From assembly GCA_900660155.1 (NCBI GenBank), contig CABFPE010000212.1, forward strand, positions 1,095,009-1,159,008: a stretch of 64,000 nt of DNA, read 5' to 3'. This DNA is from Hofstenia miamia (taxonomy: Eukaryota > Xenacoelomorpha > Acoela > Hofsteniidae). Position numbers and translations under genes: made by a program. A model generated the notes under the pieces. It was not told the DNA's origin. It saw only the letters and a list, made by a program, of their open reading frames with translations, and searched no databases. Below, one piece after another: positions 1-11,960 of the stretch (position 1 is its first letter; the number at the start of each line of letters is the position of its first letter).

Positions 1-22
1 ATATATATATATATATATATAT
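1..22. repeat. (AT)n microsatellite
   Basis: The window opens inside a pure AT dinucleotide run that probably extends to the left. Confidence 0.95.
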
Positions 23-1924
23 AGTACCGAAAATTGAAGTTGGGGCAGCTTTTCAACTAACAACAAAATTGCATTTGCACCTATACCATTTTGATGGATA
101 CTATGTTCAATCATCTAAAGTAAATTCTTAGAACTTCTTATCTCATTAAAGCTTATGTCGACTGCATTTTTAACAGATTTTATGCATTCTATGTTAATCA
201 TAAGTGGAAATTGAAGTTGAGGCACTCATTTTAATGCCTCATATAAATGTAAGTATTTTATCAAAGTGTGAAACAACAACAAAAGCGGAAAATATGTATT
301 ATGAAATATAAAAAATTATATTAAAGATTGTTTCTAATATTTTATAGGAAATTTGTTGATTTCTAGAAGACGTCTAGAAAAAGTTTAGAAGACGTCTAGA
401 AGACGTTTAGAAAACGTGTTAGAACATCATTTGGTGGACACTAGATGGCATTCAGCAACGTTTAGAAATGGTGTTTTATACGACGTTTAGAAGACGTATC
501 TTAAGACGTCTTACAACGTGTTATACCATTATAAGAGGGGTATAAAACGTTTTATTGTTTATTGGGACGTGAAGTAATAACCAGCATCAGGTCACTTACA
601 AAGCTACTTACAACGAATTCCTTTTAGCATAAGAAAAAAACTAAATCTAAGAAAGTTATCGTATAAAAGTGCATATTGATAAATATCTTGTGAATTTTAT
701 AGTGCTAAACATTTTGATAATGGCAGTGAAAAGCTAATCATATCAAATAAATATTGCGTTTCTTTAATAAATAAACTCTGCAACAAGAATTTAAACCTTT
801 TACATTATGGTTGCAGTAATTTATACACAGTTAAGATGGTAAAAGAAGTTAGTAACAGCTATTCTGATATTAATAATATTAAACATAAAAACTTCAGTAA
901 AAATTTCTTAAATCCTCAATGCCACAGATAAATGTATTAACAACATGGTATAAGATCGTAAACAACAATTTTAATTATTTTATTGTTTTTAGCTGAAAGT
1001 AGTAATATTGATAGGGGTAATTGCGTGAAATTGTATCGATTTTTCAACAAAAAGGATTATTTTCAGAAAGAACGGTATTTTGTGTAATATTTTTCACAAA
1101 AATATGCACTAAATTGAATATATTATGTATTTCAAATTATAGGATTTCATGTTGCACTACAAATGAGAATTTTTTAATGCTCTTTAATGATATAGGGTTA
1201 AATAAAGTACAAAATGTTCACATAATATTATGAATGTTTTGATAAAATTCAAAAAAATCAAACATTTCAAAATGCAAAAATCTTGCTAAAATCAATGAAA
1301 TTTTTAAAATTATGAAAAGTTGTGCTGGGTTTTCAGAAGTCACAGAAGTGCATGTTGGTGAAGTCCGCACATATTATTGAATTTGAATAAAAAAATTTGA
1401 TGCAAACTATTGTTAAAAAAAAAATTTGGTTTGTAATTTTTTGCACCACTTTAAAGAATTGTTCTTATTTTAGATGGGGCACGGGCCCTTTTGGATCCGC
1501 CTGTGGCCAGATTCTATGTCAGAATCCACTTGTGCAAATCAAAAACACTTTACATTTAGAAACTATTATTTCAATATAATTGCAGTTGTTATTCACTAAA
1601 ATCTTAGACGCTTATAATACTGTGGGAGTGCAATATAAAAAAAATGTTCAACATTGCTTTTGTTATTGAGAAATTATTTAACGTGCTCCAAATGGAATTT
1701 AGCTTGAAGCTAATCTGGTCATTGCTTTGTAAAATAAGATAATTATAATTGTCTGCAAACACTTTCATGAATAGCTTTTGACTCCTATTATAAGCGGCGT
1801 AGGATTATGCTCCAATTAAATATAACAGAGATATTTTATGACAAAATAAAGCGTTTTGATTGCATATTTTGTGAAAATCTATGCAAACACGCCTTCCAAT
1901 ATTATTGGAATATATTTCAACACA
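23..1924. other. gene-free AT-rich stretch
   Basis: No open frame here looks like a protein and no spliced exon was recognised. Apart from the GACGT-rich repeat at 361-530 I see only simple AT-rich sequence. Confidence 0.6.
361..530. repeat. GACGT/TAGAA imperfect repeat cluster
   Basis: The words GACGTCTAGAA and GACGTTTAGAA recur many times in 170 bases, on both strands because GACGTC is self-complementary. It could be a decayed minisatellite or the end of a non-autonomous DNA transposon. No matching far end was found. Confidence 0.6.
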
Positions 1925-2055
1925 TATAATCTTTATGAATCTAGTAAGCACAAATATTTTACATCAATTGAATTGTGTAAAGCATACTGGCAGGTAAGGA
2001 TAGAAACTGAGGATATAGAGAAAACAGCATTCATACCACCTTATGAATGATATGA
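1925..2055 (+). mobile_element. LTR-retrotransposon RT fossil (Ty3/gypsy-like)
   Basis: A short translated block reads like the reverse-transcriptase core of Ty3/gypsy elements: a Leu-Cys-Lys-Ala-Tyr-Trp-Gln stretch followed by Glu-Lys-Thr-Ala-Phe and a Pro. In that family this block holds the first palm aspartate region and the substrate pocket. Only about 40 residues are recognisable, with no LTR, gag or integrase nearby, so this is a broken, old fragment. A BEL/Pao origin is less likely but not excluded. An AT microsatellite follows directly. Confidence 0.55.

Positions 2056-2082
<27 letters not shown>
2056..2082. repeat. (AT)n microsatellite
   Basis: Alternating AT run directly after the RT fossil. 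Confidence 0.9.
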
Positions 2083-2086
<4 letters not shown>

Positions 2087-2438
2087 TAAAACTCAGATTA
2101 TGCACTGCTCTAGACACTTTTCCATGATATATAACCAAAATTTTGCAAAATAAAAAACATTACATTCAAAGAAGGAATCAACACATACATAGACAATATA
2201 ATAACAACAAGTTGTCGGAGTGGTTTTGGTGTATTGTGTGAATTGGTGATCAAGATGCATATGTAATTTGAAAGACATACTCAAAAGGCTCACTTCACTC
2301 GCCTTTTGAGCCTTTTTCCCAATGAGAAAGTAGAAGGTTCATTTAGCTTGCAGATCACAATTCTCAAATATTTTTTCTTTTAGTTTAAAAGGAAAAGCCA
2401 ATTGCTAATTGAATTTTATTCTTTATTGCTAACTATGT

Positions 2439-2597
2439 AATGTATATTGCTTAGCAAAATGTTTGATTTTAGGATAGCCTATAGGTATTTCTTGTAAATT
2501 TCTTCTTAATTCTTAAGTATATAATGTATATTGCTACGAGAAATGTTTGCAATTAGGATCGTATTAAGGTATTTCTTTTATATTTCTTCCTAATTAT
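2439..2597. repeat. 84-base tandem duplication, two diverged copies
   Basis: Two copies starting at 2439 and 2523 share AATGTATATTGC, AAATGTTTG, TTAGGAT and GTATTTCTT in the same order, with scattered differences. There is no coding content. Confidence 0.75.
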
Positions 2598-4853
2598 TAT
2601 ATTAGGCTTTGAGGCTGAGGCAATGTTGCCCTAAATTAAAAGGATTTTGTAAATTTCAACTAATTAATATACTAGCTACCTCCATGCAAAATTTCAAGCT
2701 GTCAGCTTTAATAGATAAGGAGCTATGTGTCCTTAAGTTAAGTAATTTGACTGATTTTGTAATATTTTTACAGTTTTTTACCTCTAGATGGCGTAATTTC
2801 TGAGGTTTCCACTCTCTACCTTAGCAACTATAAGTACATTATTTACCAAAATTATACCTAAAATAAAATTCAAATTATGTTAGTAAGTTTTGGTTCAATG
2901 TGGGAAAATAGTAAAAAAATAGACTGTTTTTGAGGCCTTGTTTTAGTATAAGACTTAAAGGTAGAATGTTCAATTTGAGACTGAGGTCCTAGAAAACCCT
3001 GGTTGTTTCTAAAAATGCCTTGTTTAATTCTCTGCTACTGTCAGTTTTGCTGTGCCCCCCTGTTTTTTTGAAAAATTTTTTTAAAAATTTAAGGCTCATG
3101 CAATTTTCGACAAAAATTTAATTTATTTTAGCCAGCCATAAACACTCTGCTTTCAAATTTCTAAGCAAATTTTCAAGCAGTTTCCACAAAAACTACACCT
3201 GTGAGAGAAAAATAATGAAAATATCAGAGAAAATCCTAAAGGTGAATTTTTAGAGACCAAAATTGAGAAATTTTGCCAGCTTTAAAATGGCCAATATTGA
3301 ACCTAGAGCTTTGAAATTTTGAACATCTTCATTATTCTGGAGAAAAACCTCACTGGCAAAATATAAGCATTTTTTAATATTGTGTCGTTTCTTCGGGAAC
3401 AGTTACCTGTGAATAAAGTATCAGAAATACCTTACCCGCAAAGCCCTAGTAGAAGTCTCAGGGTGGTAAACCTAAAACAATTAAAGAATAAATACTAGTA
3501 TAATACGTACAAATGATTCACCCTAAAAATATCGATAAAAGCAATACGAAAAAAAAATTACTACACAAAATTTACAATCCTTAAGAATTGGAAAGATCCA
3601 AATGTTTGATTTCTTAAATTTTTCCATAAATCTGTCAGTGATCTACTATCCTAAAGATTGCAAATGGTCCGCTCCCCACCTTGGTATGTTGCAGGACGGA
3701 GACTTCTTTGAATGTTGATTGGCAAAAGTTAAGGCTAAAAGATAGAATCAAGGAATGAAGTTTCCCATTCCATGCTATTTTCATTCTTATTCGAGAATGA
3801 GGAACATTTCAGCCAATCTCAATAATATATACAGTGGCAATGTGCTAACATATCTTTGCACGCTAAGAAATAGTCTCATTTATATAAATGCATTGTACAA
3901 GGGATACATCTATTATTTAATTATTTATTTATATATAATTATATTTGGCTTAACAGTCATGAATGTTCTATATAAATTGATTCAATGATGCTTAGTTGAA
4001 AATTATCAATTGCCTTGGATGAAATTTTATATGTAAATTTCATATTACAGTTCTTTAAATGATCAGAGATGGTCGAATGAATTTTGTGTTCTTTAATTCT
4101 TAATTGTAAATTTCTTGACGTTTAAACAAAAAAGATGAATATAAATACAAACTAAATTTACCGAAAATATTATAAAAAAATATATAAAAAAATGTAATTT
4201 GATGAATATTTTGTAAATCATGAATGTACTGCATGTTAAATTAAAAATTTAATCAAGGTTTGAAAATTATTAATGTAAAGTTCTTTTTCTTTGATTTTTT
4301 ATTAAAATATTTACCTTAAACAGTCTGGTGTCTATTCAAACAAACAACCAATTTCCACATTTATGAAATTATTTTTGAGAAAACAAGGATATTTCATGTT
4401 CCAGTTGGCATTAGATGGCCTCATTTTCTGCGCATTAGTTTTGGAAAACTGTTTGAATGTTCTTACAAATCGGATTTTTCATTGAAAAAAAATCATATTA
4501 GCATGTACTTCAGTCACAAGAAGAATAAGTTTGGTAAAAAATGTTGACAAAACTATTTGTTAATTAAAGGTGAAGCTCTAGAAATAAGGTTAAATTATTA
4601 GACACACCATATATTAACAATAATACATTTCGTTCCAAACCTAATGTTAAGGTAAATACAAGGTTTAAAGCCCACGGGATAGATTGTCATATATATTTGG
4701 CACTACATATTTTACATCAACATATAATTGTAATTTGCATATTATACATAAAATATGTATGCAATAATTATAAAATGTCCCAGAAAACAAACAATTGTGC
4801 TAAGAATGCATTTTATATTTATCAACTAAAACGCAAGCACAACTTTACGATTT
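2598..4853. other. gene-free stretch
   Basis: No convincing exon, RNA gene or terminal repeat. It is low-complexity AT-rich sequence with short poly-A and poly-T tracts. Confidence 0.5.
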
Positions 4854-5533
4854 TTATGAACATTTTTTGTATATTCTGCAAGTAATCGTTTTAATAAACG
4901 TTTCTCTAAATGACTTTGTTGAAATGATATAAAAAATGAAATTTACAGAGTTGTTGATAAAGCAAAGGTTGTTGTGGACAGCATACAGTAGATATAGTGT
5001 AGCCAACCTTTCTGTAGTATCAGCCTTATAATTGGCTGAGTATACAGAAATTAAACTTGAACCGAACAACAGAGTAAGGAATGTGAAAGATATAGCCAAG
5101 AGCAATGATGCAACCCGAAATTCCCAGCCCGTTGAAATTCTTCTTTTGCTCCATTGTAAAAGCGCTTTGATAATGATAATATTTCCAAGAAGTACAATAA
5201 CGGCAGGTACAACGAAACTTAGGATGTAATGAGATCCAATATAATACATATCATAATATGGTAAATCATTTTCTACTTTACATATGCCATCGTTCCATCT
5301 CATGTAGTAAAGATGAGGTAGTGATGTTGCAAAAATGAATAAAGATAATAATAATCCGGTCTTATACACGTTTTTAATATTCGCATATTTTTTATAAAGC
5401 ACTGGAAACTTTATGCTGAAAACACGTTCACAGGTGAGTAGGACAACAAAAAATATTGATTCTCGAAATACCACAGTGAACAAAAACCATGTACCTCTGC
5501 ATAATACCTCATTCTTGTGTTGTATGTGAATTC
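4854..5533 (-). CDS. class A (rhodopsin-like) GPCR, 3' terminal exon
   Basis: This exon encodes about 226 residues from the start of TM3 to the C-terminus of a seven-transmembrane receptor. An LC pair precedes TM3, as expected for the conserved disulfide cysteine. TM3 ends in Cys-Glu-Arg-Val, the DRY-box position. The following segments are TM4, an extracellular loop with a partner Cys (GICKVE), TM5 starting YIGSHYILSF, TM6, and TM7 ending NSVNFIFY in place of NPxxY, then helix 8 (STKSFRETF). The exon starts after a TTTTTAG acceptor, entering in phase 1 at 5533, so TM1-TM2 must lie upstream (above 5533). I did not find them. The degenerate TM6 (no CWxP) and TM7 motifs are typical of fast-evolving invertebrate peptide-receptor-like orphans. 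The ligand cannot be inferred. No stop or frameshift is seen, so it looks like a live gene. The alternative is a retained exon of a decaying receptor. Confidence 0.8.
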
Positions 5534-5940
5534 CTAAAAATTAAACAATAGTATTTAGTCTGTAATAGGAAGTACACATTAAAAATTGTTGTAATTTTGG
5601 AATAATTTGCGTACTTGTATTATTTAAGCTATTTAAATATATATTAGCTTGCAAAACTGCCTTAACTTTGGATTATCACTCTGTCCTTATTCTTTTTTCC
5701 TTTGATGAGCATAAATATACGTGTAATTTTTTTTCAAATTTTAACATGGGTTTCTGTATCGTCTGAGCCACTTAATACCATTATAAGGCAAATTTTGACT
5801 ATAATGCTGATTAAATTGAAAATAAATCACTGTAATACTACAAGATTGTAACAGCATCTGTAAACAAATGTACCAATCAATGTCTGTAAATATGAAACAA
5901 GTCCACACATTAGTTTCAAGAATATTTAGCATATCAGCTG

Positions 5941-6091
5941 TTGACCAATCAAATTTGAGCATTCAAAAAGTTGATTTTTTATTATTTTACTTGGATTTAG
6001 GGTTGCCTTAATACGATTCTGGCCTTCTAATGATCTTTAGCATTAAGTATTTAAATTAAGTATTTTGAAAAGCTCAAATTTGATTGGTCGA
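5941..6091. repeat. 28-base inverted repeat
   Basis: The arm at 5941-5968 (GACCAATCAAATTTGAGC core) is matched in reverse complement at 6064-6091 with few mismatches, leaving about a 95-base spacer. It could be the ends of a small MITE or an old fold-back. No clear target duplication. Confidence 0.6.
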
Positions 6092-6239
6092 GAGCTTTTT
6101 GCCTACCGCCTTACATCTAATCCTTCCATCGGGCACAAATTTACAGAGGTAATAAATAATCATGCACTGGATATTTTCTAAGCGTTTCAATTTTATTCAT
6201 CCATTAATAAATAAAGTATTGTGATTTTTTGATATCGTC

Positions 6240-6735
6240 TATATATATAAACATATTTGTATAAGTTACTGAGATATATAACCAAGTACAACAGCTTAGT
6301 ACACATGTTTAAGAGTTGAAAACAAGTAGTAGGGCACTAATCAGGAAATATGGAAAATATAATCACCGTGCAAACATGTGCATAAACAATATGCATCCAA
6401 GAAGCAAATACTGGGAAAATTCTTTTACAACCACATTTTGCAAACTGTGGAATGATTTACCTATCAGTGTAAGGAAAGCCAGCGATATAAATGAATTTAA
6501 AAAACTGTTAATACACAATTAATTAGCAGAACAAAATAATAACTTAAAATGGTAAAACTGTAGCGAAACTTCTTATTTTTACTCCATTTTAATTGTAAAT
6601 ATCTGTGTGAATTTTAATTTAATTATTGTAGCTTAGTTTGTAGTATATGTATATCTAAGTTCTTGTACATTTTTGTAAATATGTATATATCTTATTTGTA
6701 CATGTGCATGATGCAAACAAATAAAGCTATTGAAG
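6240..6735 (+). mobile_element. LINE 3' end (5'-truncated non-LTR retrotransposon)
   Basis: A 68-residue frame at 6316-6522 matches the C-terminal tail of CR1/Jockey-group LINE polyproteins: an Arg-Ser-Lys-Tyr-Trp block, then LWNDLPISVR and a final FKKLL. A roughly 200-base AT-rich 3' UTR follows, ending in AATAAAGCTATTGAAG. The reverse transcriptase is missing, as is usual for a 5'-truncated insertion. Confidence 0.7.
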
Positions 6736-7115
6736 ATTAGACTCATTAATCAGAACAAAGCATGTTTTCGACTTTCAAAAATCATTGTCTTAACAACATC
6801 AATTTCCAGCAAACTACATGGTCTTCTGTGCGTATTAAATTTCAAATATGCAAGCACTTAAAATATCCTTAATAAGTTCGAACATAGTTGGGGCTTTAGT
6901 AATTCCTCTTTACCTTTGTTTTTTATGTAAAGAGCCTCCATTATTCTTATATCCTTGGCTCCTATTCAAATTAACATTTTTTAATGCTTGTTTGATGCTT
7001 GGGCATAAATATTTAGGATATTACGCGCTCTTCAATAGGCTCTTTTGGTTTTGATATTAAATGACGACTTGTTTCACCAATGAACGAGTTTTGACAATTT
7101 TCACTGCTATGCTCA

Positions 7116-7117
<2 letters not shown>
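6736..7117. other. gene-free stretch
   Basis: No supported gene or repeat end between the LINE tail and the AT microsatellite. Confidence 0.5.

Positions 7118-7171
<54 letters not shown>
7118..7171. repeat. (AT)n microsatellite
   Basis: About 54 bases of alternating AT with one interruption. It forms the left flank of the inverted-repeat element that follows. Confidence 0.9.
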
Positions 7172-7173
<2 letters not shown>

Positions 7174-7893
7174 GAAGACCACAGGGGAAAAACCAGTAAT
7201 GTCACATTTTTGGTATTTTGGAGTTATGCTTGCCTACACATAGTATGTGAACTGTAATTTATGTAAAAGCTAAATAAAATGGAAAACCAGTGATATCTAG
7301 TGAATATTAGCCTTTGAAATATATATATACTGTAGAAACATAAGTGATGTCCAAACTGTCCCATTAGACTGGCTTCAGATGATGTCTATATTTACTGCTA
7401 TGATGAGACTGTTGCTGGAAAAGGGTCGGATGAGGTAACATCAATGTTAAGCCATTTTATAGAAAACCACTTGTCACCAGAGATTGTAGAGCTGGAACTT
7501 TTCTGAGATGGATGTGCAGGTCAAAATAAAAATTACACACTCATCTGATATTTTCACTGGCTTGTTCATATACACTATATTACATTATATGTGGCATTTT
7601 TTGTTAGAAAAATAAACAAAATATTTATAATAATCAGCCTTGTTACTATTCAATGGAATAACAGGTGATGTCATCTGATATATGAGCAGTTTACCATGCA
7701 CTCACTAACCCATGCTGCATAAATTCTATAACTACCACTGCTGAAAGATCTGTAAGATGTATTAGTACATGGGGAAAAAATTTTGTTACAATTGATGGTA
7801 ATTGAGGCTAGCTGTGAGGTCGCAAATCTTAAAAATTAATTTCTCAATTTAGAAATTGTGTGACATTGCCGGTTTTTCCCCTGTGGTCTTCAT
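7172..7893. mobile_element. DNA transposon with ~33-base inverted ends, internally deleted
   Basis: The ends are inverted copies of each other: TGAAGACCACAGGGGAAAAA at the left (from 7173) and its reverse complement at 7872-7891, continuing inward as far as TGTCAC. Both ends abut TATATA, so it inserted in an AT run. The plus-strand interior at 7369-7560 encodes scraps of a transposase-like protein, including YDETVAGKGSDEV and DGCAGQNKNYT. A D-x-C-x-G-Q-N-K-N block is common in DDE-type proteins of invertebrate repeats. Frames are interrupted, including a stop just before the DGCAGQNKN block, so it is inactive. I cannot assign the superfamily. Confidence 0.75.
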
Positions 7894-9861
7894 ATATATA
7901 TACATATAATTACGATGTCAAGAACTGCTTGAGGTTTGCGTTGTGCAACTTTCTTAATTCGGCAAAATTCAATTCAAATTTTAAGGTAAAAAGCGGCTGT
8001 CAGTTATTTGATATTGCCGACAATAATACATTCCTCACTACTTAGGGTCCTCTTTCCAATATTTGAATTTGAGAAAGTTCAATCATTTTGAGAGATTTTA
8101 TAATTTTCCTAGAAAGTTTTTTGACTATCTGTAAATTATTTGCATTTTTCGAATGTGCCCAACTACTTTTAGTGTATATGATTCTAATATGTAAAAATTA
8201 CTACTTGTAATTTAACTAGCATTTGTTCTGAACAAACATATGTTTTATGCTTAGATTTCACTTTCAAATATAATTTGATATAAAGATTCTATATATTCCT
8301 ACTGACCTACTGTACATTTTCAACTAAATTTATTAGGTAATTTTGAATGCTATGTATCTAAAAACTAACAAATGACTCTCAAATTCAAACATTTGTGCGT
8401 GGGTCTCTAGCATAGCCAACGAGATCCATGATTTCTTTTTCAAAGTAAAGGCAGGCGTCATGTTTTTTAATTATGAGATTGCTTACAAACCTTAACTTAA
8501 CGGCAGCGTGCGACCCCCTCTTGATCGTCGCACACTGCCGTTAAGGCTTAAGTTAAGGTTACCTTAACGGCAGTGTGCTACGGGCTTTTGAACTAGCTAA
8601 AGCTAATCCAACCGAAATAAATTGGAATAATTACGAAAAATCGAAGAACTCTTCTATCAGAACTTAGGCCGCGCGCAAACGATACAAATTTTAAAGCCGC
8701 GATTTCTCAAGTAGATAGAAAAGTAAAAAAAATTATGAAAATCATTTGCGCGCAAACGAAGCAATATTTTGTTACAATTTCTCATAATTATAGCATGCAA
8801 ACTCAGTGACATCATTGCTATGTGCTTTTAATGTTATTAATCTTGATAAAAACACAATTTCACGACAAAAATAAGGATTAATATTTGAATATCGTATAAA
8901 TAATATTATTTACAATTAATTGCATTTACGTGCTGATGCTATATATTTATATTGACTGTGAAATTTCTAATGTGAGAAAATTGTCCGATTCGATTTTATC
9001 TTAATTGATGCAATTGGCAGCTTAGGGTTAAAATGATTTTTTCAAAAATATAAAAAAATCGGATATACTGATGTGCGTTGTGTTTGCAATGCTGAAGAAA
9101 ACTTCGGAATTGTTTAATAGCAACAAAGAAAATTCTATTTTTCGGCCTGTATTAACTACGCGATTTAATCGGCCCGATTAATTCGGATGGTTCCGTCTTA
9201 ACCACCCGCTTTTTATACATTACAAAATAAATTTTGTTTGAATTGACTTAAATATTTAAATAAATATTATACGTTCGTATAGACAAGATTTAATGTATGA
9301 ACGTTTTGGGTTTGATATTTAATAAAATAAGTAAATAATTATTCGTATTGATTTGAAGGACTTTACACTTATTTATTGAATATGCTGTCACAAGGACATC
9401 ATAAATACAAATCGAGTACTATCGACATTTAGAAATTATTAGTATGAGCTTCAATGGCTGTAATTGATAGAGGACAAATAGAAATAATTTATCTATATTG
9501 TTTGTGGATTGTTTTTTTTGGATTTCAATATAAAGCATGTACGTTTTAGTAATATATTTATCATTTTTACATTTTATCTGTAACGAATTATTGTAATATC
9601 CTACAAAATCATAGTAGCAAGAAACAATGCGCTACAATAATATAATAGTAATTAATAGCGCGTTACTATTGAAAATATTTTTCCGTTCCTTATTCGCTAG
9701 AGAGTAAATTAACAACGTTTGTAATATTGTTCCAACTTTGTTAATAATAAATATAGACAGAAATATTCAAATATATGATTTATGTATTGAATACACAACA
9801 TATTCTTAGTTAAGACAGATTAACAGTTGAGAAAATTCTATACTGTAAGTGTAAAAATTAA
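7894..9861. other. gene-free stretch with small repeats
   Basis: No exon recognised. It contains the fold-back repeat at 8488-8580 and, further on, AT-rich sequence with a few GC-rich islets (around 8668 and 9150) that look like eroded repeat ends. Confidence 0.5.
8488..8580. repeat. fold-back repeat, three copies of TTAACGGCAGNGTGC
   Basis: AACCTTAACTTAACGGCAGC at the left is answered by its near reverse complement ending at 8560, giving an arm of about 32 bases around a short GC-rich loop. A third, direct copy (CCTTAACGGCAGTGTGC) follows at once. This looks like nested or rearranged ends of a small MITE. Confidence 0.7.
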
Positions 9862-11029
9862 TAGTGTTGGACATGAAGTTGTCCCACTTAAAGATTTCAA
9901 ATTAATTTAGAATCTAAATGTTAGATTTACAAATACAAAGTCAGTAAGACATAAAGTCCAAACATGTTTGGCTCTGTCAATAAGCTGTTGGCGGGTGAAT
10001 ACATTTACGGCCATAACCTTTTGCTTGAGAGCACCCCAAAGATTTTCTATAGGGTTCATATCTAGGGATTTTGGAGGCCACTCCATTACATTAATTTGGT
10101 TGGCAGCAAGATGCAAGTGGAGCGGGCAGAAGTGTGGCAGGCGGCCTTATCCTGCAGAAGATGCCAGGGCTATTTGTTGTTAAACACTTGCTGATTATGG
10201 GGAACTATGCACTCATCAATTACTGTACAATAGGCTTCAGTATTCACATTCTTGGGAAACACGTAGAAAGAACCAAGACCAAGAAGTGAAGCAACCCTAG
10301 AACATAACCTTTGTAGGAAATTTAGATATTCTCAGAATGTGGGCAGCTGTGACAGGCCTTTTACGACATCTACGAACATACCGAGAGCGCTGTTGAGAGA
10401 CTTCTATCAGTTTCATCACTGAACATTACACTATTCCAGTCATGGTTCTGCTGCTGTTGTGCCCATTGAAAGCGACTGGCAATCTGGTGTCTGCTACGGA
10501 AAGGCTTTTTTGCTGGGCGATAGGCAATGATACCAGAAGTGCGAAGAACTCGACAGACATGTCTGGGAGTTACATTTGCACCAGTTTGTCGCTGTATTGA
10601 GGCTGATAAAGCTCTGGGATCTGTTAAAGCTGCATTGACCACACGGCGCTTATCCTTTCCAGAAAGCTTCTTTTGACCACCGCATCTCCCACGATACAGT
10701 GGAGTGGTTGAGCCAGTTCTTTCCTAATGAGAAATTATTCTGCCAATTGAACGAGCATGCAAATTAAGCCGTTCTGCTATCTGATGTTTGCTGGCATTGG
10801 TATGCTTACTTGGGCTAATTATTTGATTTCGAATTGCATCGCTGAAAGGCATATTGAGAAGAATTGGAATTTTTGTAAGTTAAAATAAAGTAAACAAATA
10901 ACTTCTGCACCAATAGAATGAAAGCACTAATCATAATTGTGTGTATGAATACGTATGTGCTACTTTTTAGAAAATACATGCATATTATTTAAAAATCTAT
11001 AAGTGGGACAAACTTCATGTCCAACACTG
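9862..11029 (-). mobile_element. Tc1-like DNA transposon, near full length
   Basis: Terminal inverted repeats of about 30 bases bound the element. The right end reads, inward, CAGTGTTGGACATGAAGTTT and is flanked by TA. The left end carries the same sequence from 9862 with small differences. The length (1.17 kb) and a single transposase gene on the minus strand are standard for Tc1/mariner. The expected TA at the left flank has mutated to AA, which suggests moderate age. Confidence 0.9.
9907..10852 (-). pseudogene. Tc1-like transposase, inactivated
   Basis: The gene would start at the ATG at 10852 (MPFSDAIRNQII...). An N-terminal helix-turn-helix (KHQIAERLNLHARSIGRI) is followed by a GRCGG linker, a second DNA-binding helix region (ANVTPRHVCRVLRTSGI) and the catalytic domain. 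Visible catalytic blocks are VMFSDET (first Asp), LLQDKAACHTS (second Asp) and WPPKSLDMNPIENLW (third acidic residue, Tc1 type). A stop codon lies after the first helix-turn-helix (IISH then stop), and frameshifts separate the middle of the catalytic domain from both ends, so no active protein is made. Its sequence could still bind the ends if truncated forms were expressed, but there is no sign of that. Confidence 0.85.
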
Positions 11030-11960
11030 TAATTGCGAGTAATATAAATAAGTTACGCACACGTTCTTGAGCTAAAATATTATATTAGCATACCCATACA
11101 TAAATCCAATTATGAAATTCTTAATTTTTTCATCTGATATTTATTAAAATATGTAAATTAATTCTTGTTTTTCAATATATTTAGCTAATGTTTATATTGT
11201 GAAAACTTTCAAATTGTTAGTTATAAATTAACTACCCAAATTTTAAAAATTTAATTATTTGCTTTCTAATATCTTAACTGCATTGGAGTAAGCTTAGTAG
11301 GAATTCAACTGTTTTCGCATCACATCAAAGGACTTTATAAGATTACGGCATGTTATCTATTAAATATGATTTCAGAAAACATGGCGTTCAAATTCATAAT
11401 GGCATGTGTAAATACCCATCGGACATGTTACCAATAATGAAGAGATTGTATGTTCAACGGAATTATTGACAAGTTGTTGGATTTGCAATTAAATTCTTTG
11501 TTTGTTTCAATACGCTATAATGATAGCGTAGCATGGAGTTGTTTTGTCACAGTGAGCAACTCAAGGTAGTAATGTGTAGAAAATATACAAAAAGTCTTCA
11601 AGAATTCAAAACACAATTGGAGACACAAGCATGCTAAACACATTTACCGATTTGTTACATTGAGCTCACCACATACATAGACATATTTATTATTATTATT
11701 ATATATAATGCATAATTTAGTTTGGAGTTCTAAAATTGTAATTTTTTTAGCAATATATTGCTTTGACTCTTATCGGTCTTTATTTTTATCACTAAATAAC
11801 TTCCTCGTATTTAGGTTAATAGTTTTAAGTCAATAATTCATTACGGATGTGGACACCCGTACATAATCCACTTACATAGCTGATTTAAAAAACTGATATT
11901 TAGGTGGCGTTATTGTTAGGCAGTATCTCTTCATATAAGTTATGTAAATTTTCTTTATAG

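Noticed and set aside
7061-7243. Frame with Ile-Tyr repeats
   Set aside because: Translation of an AT microsatellite.
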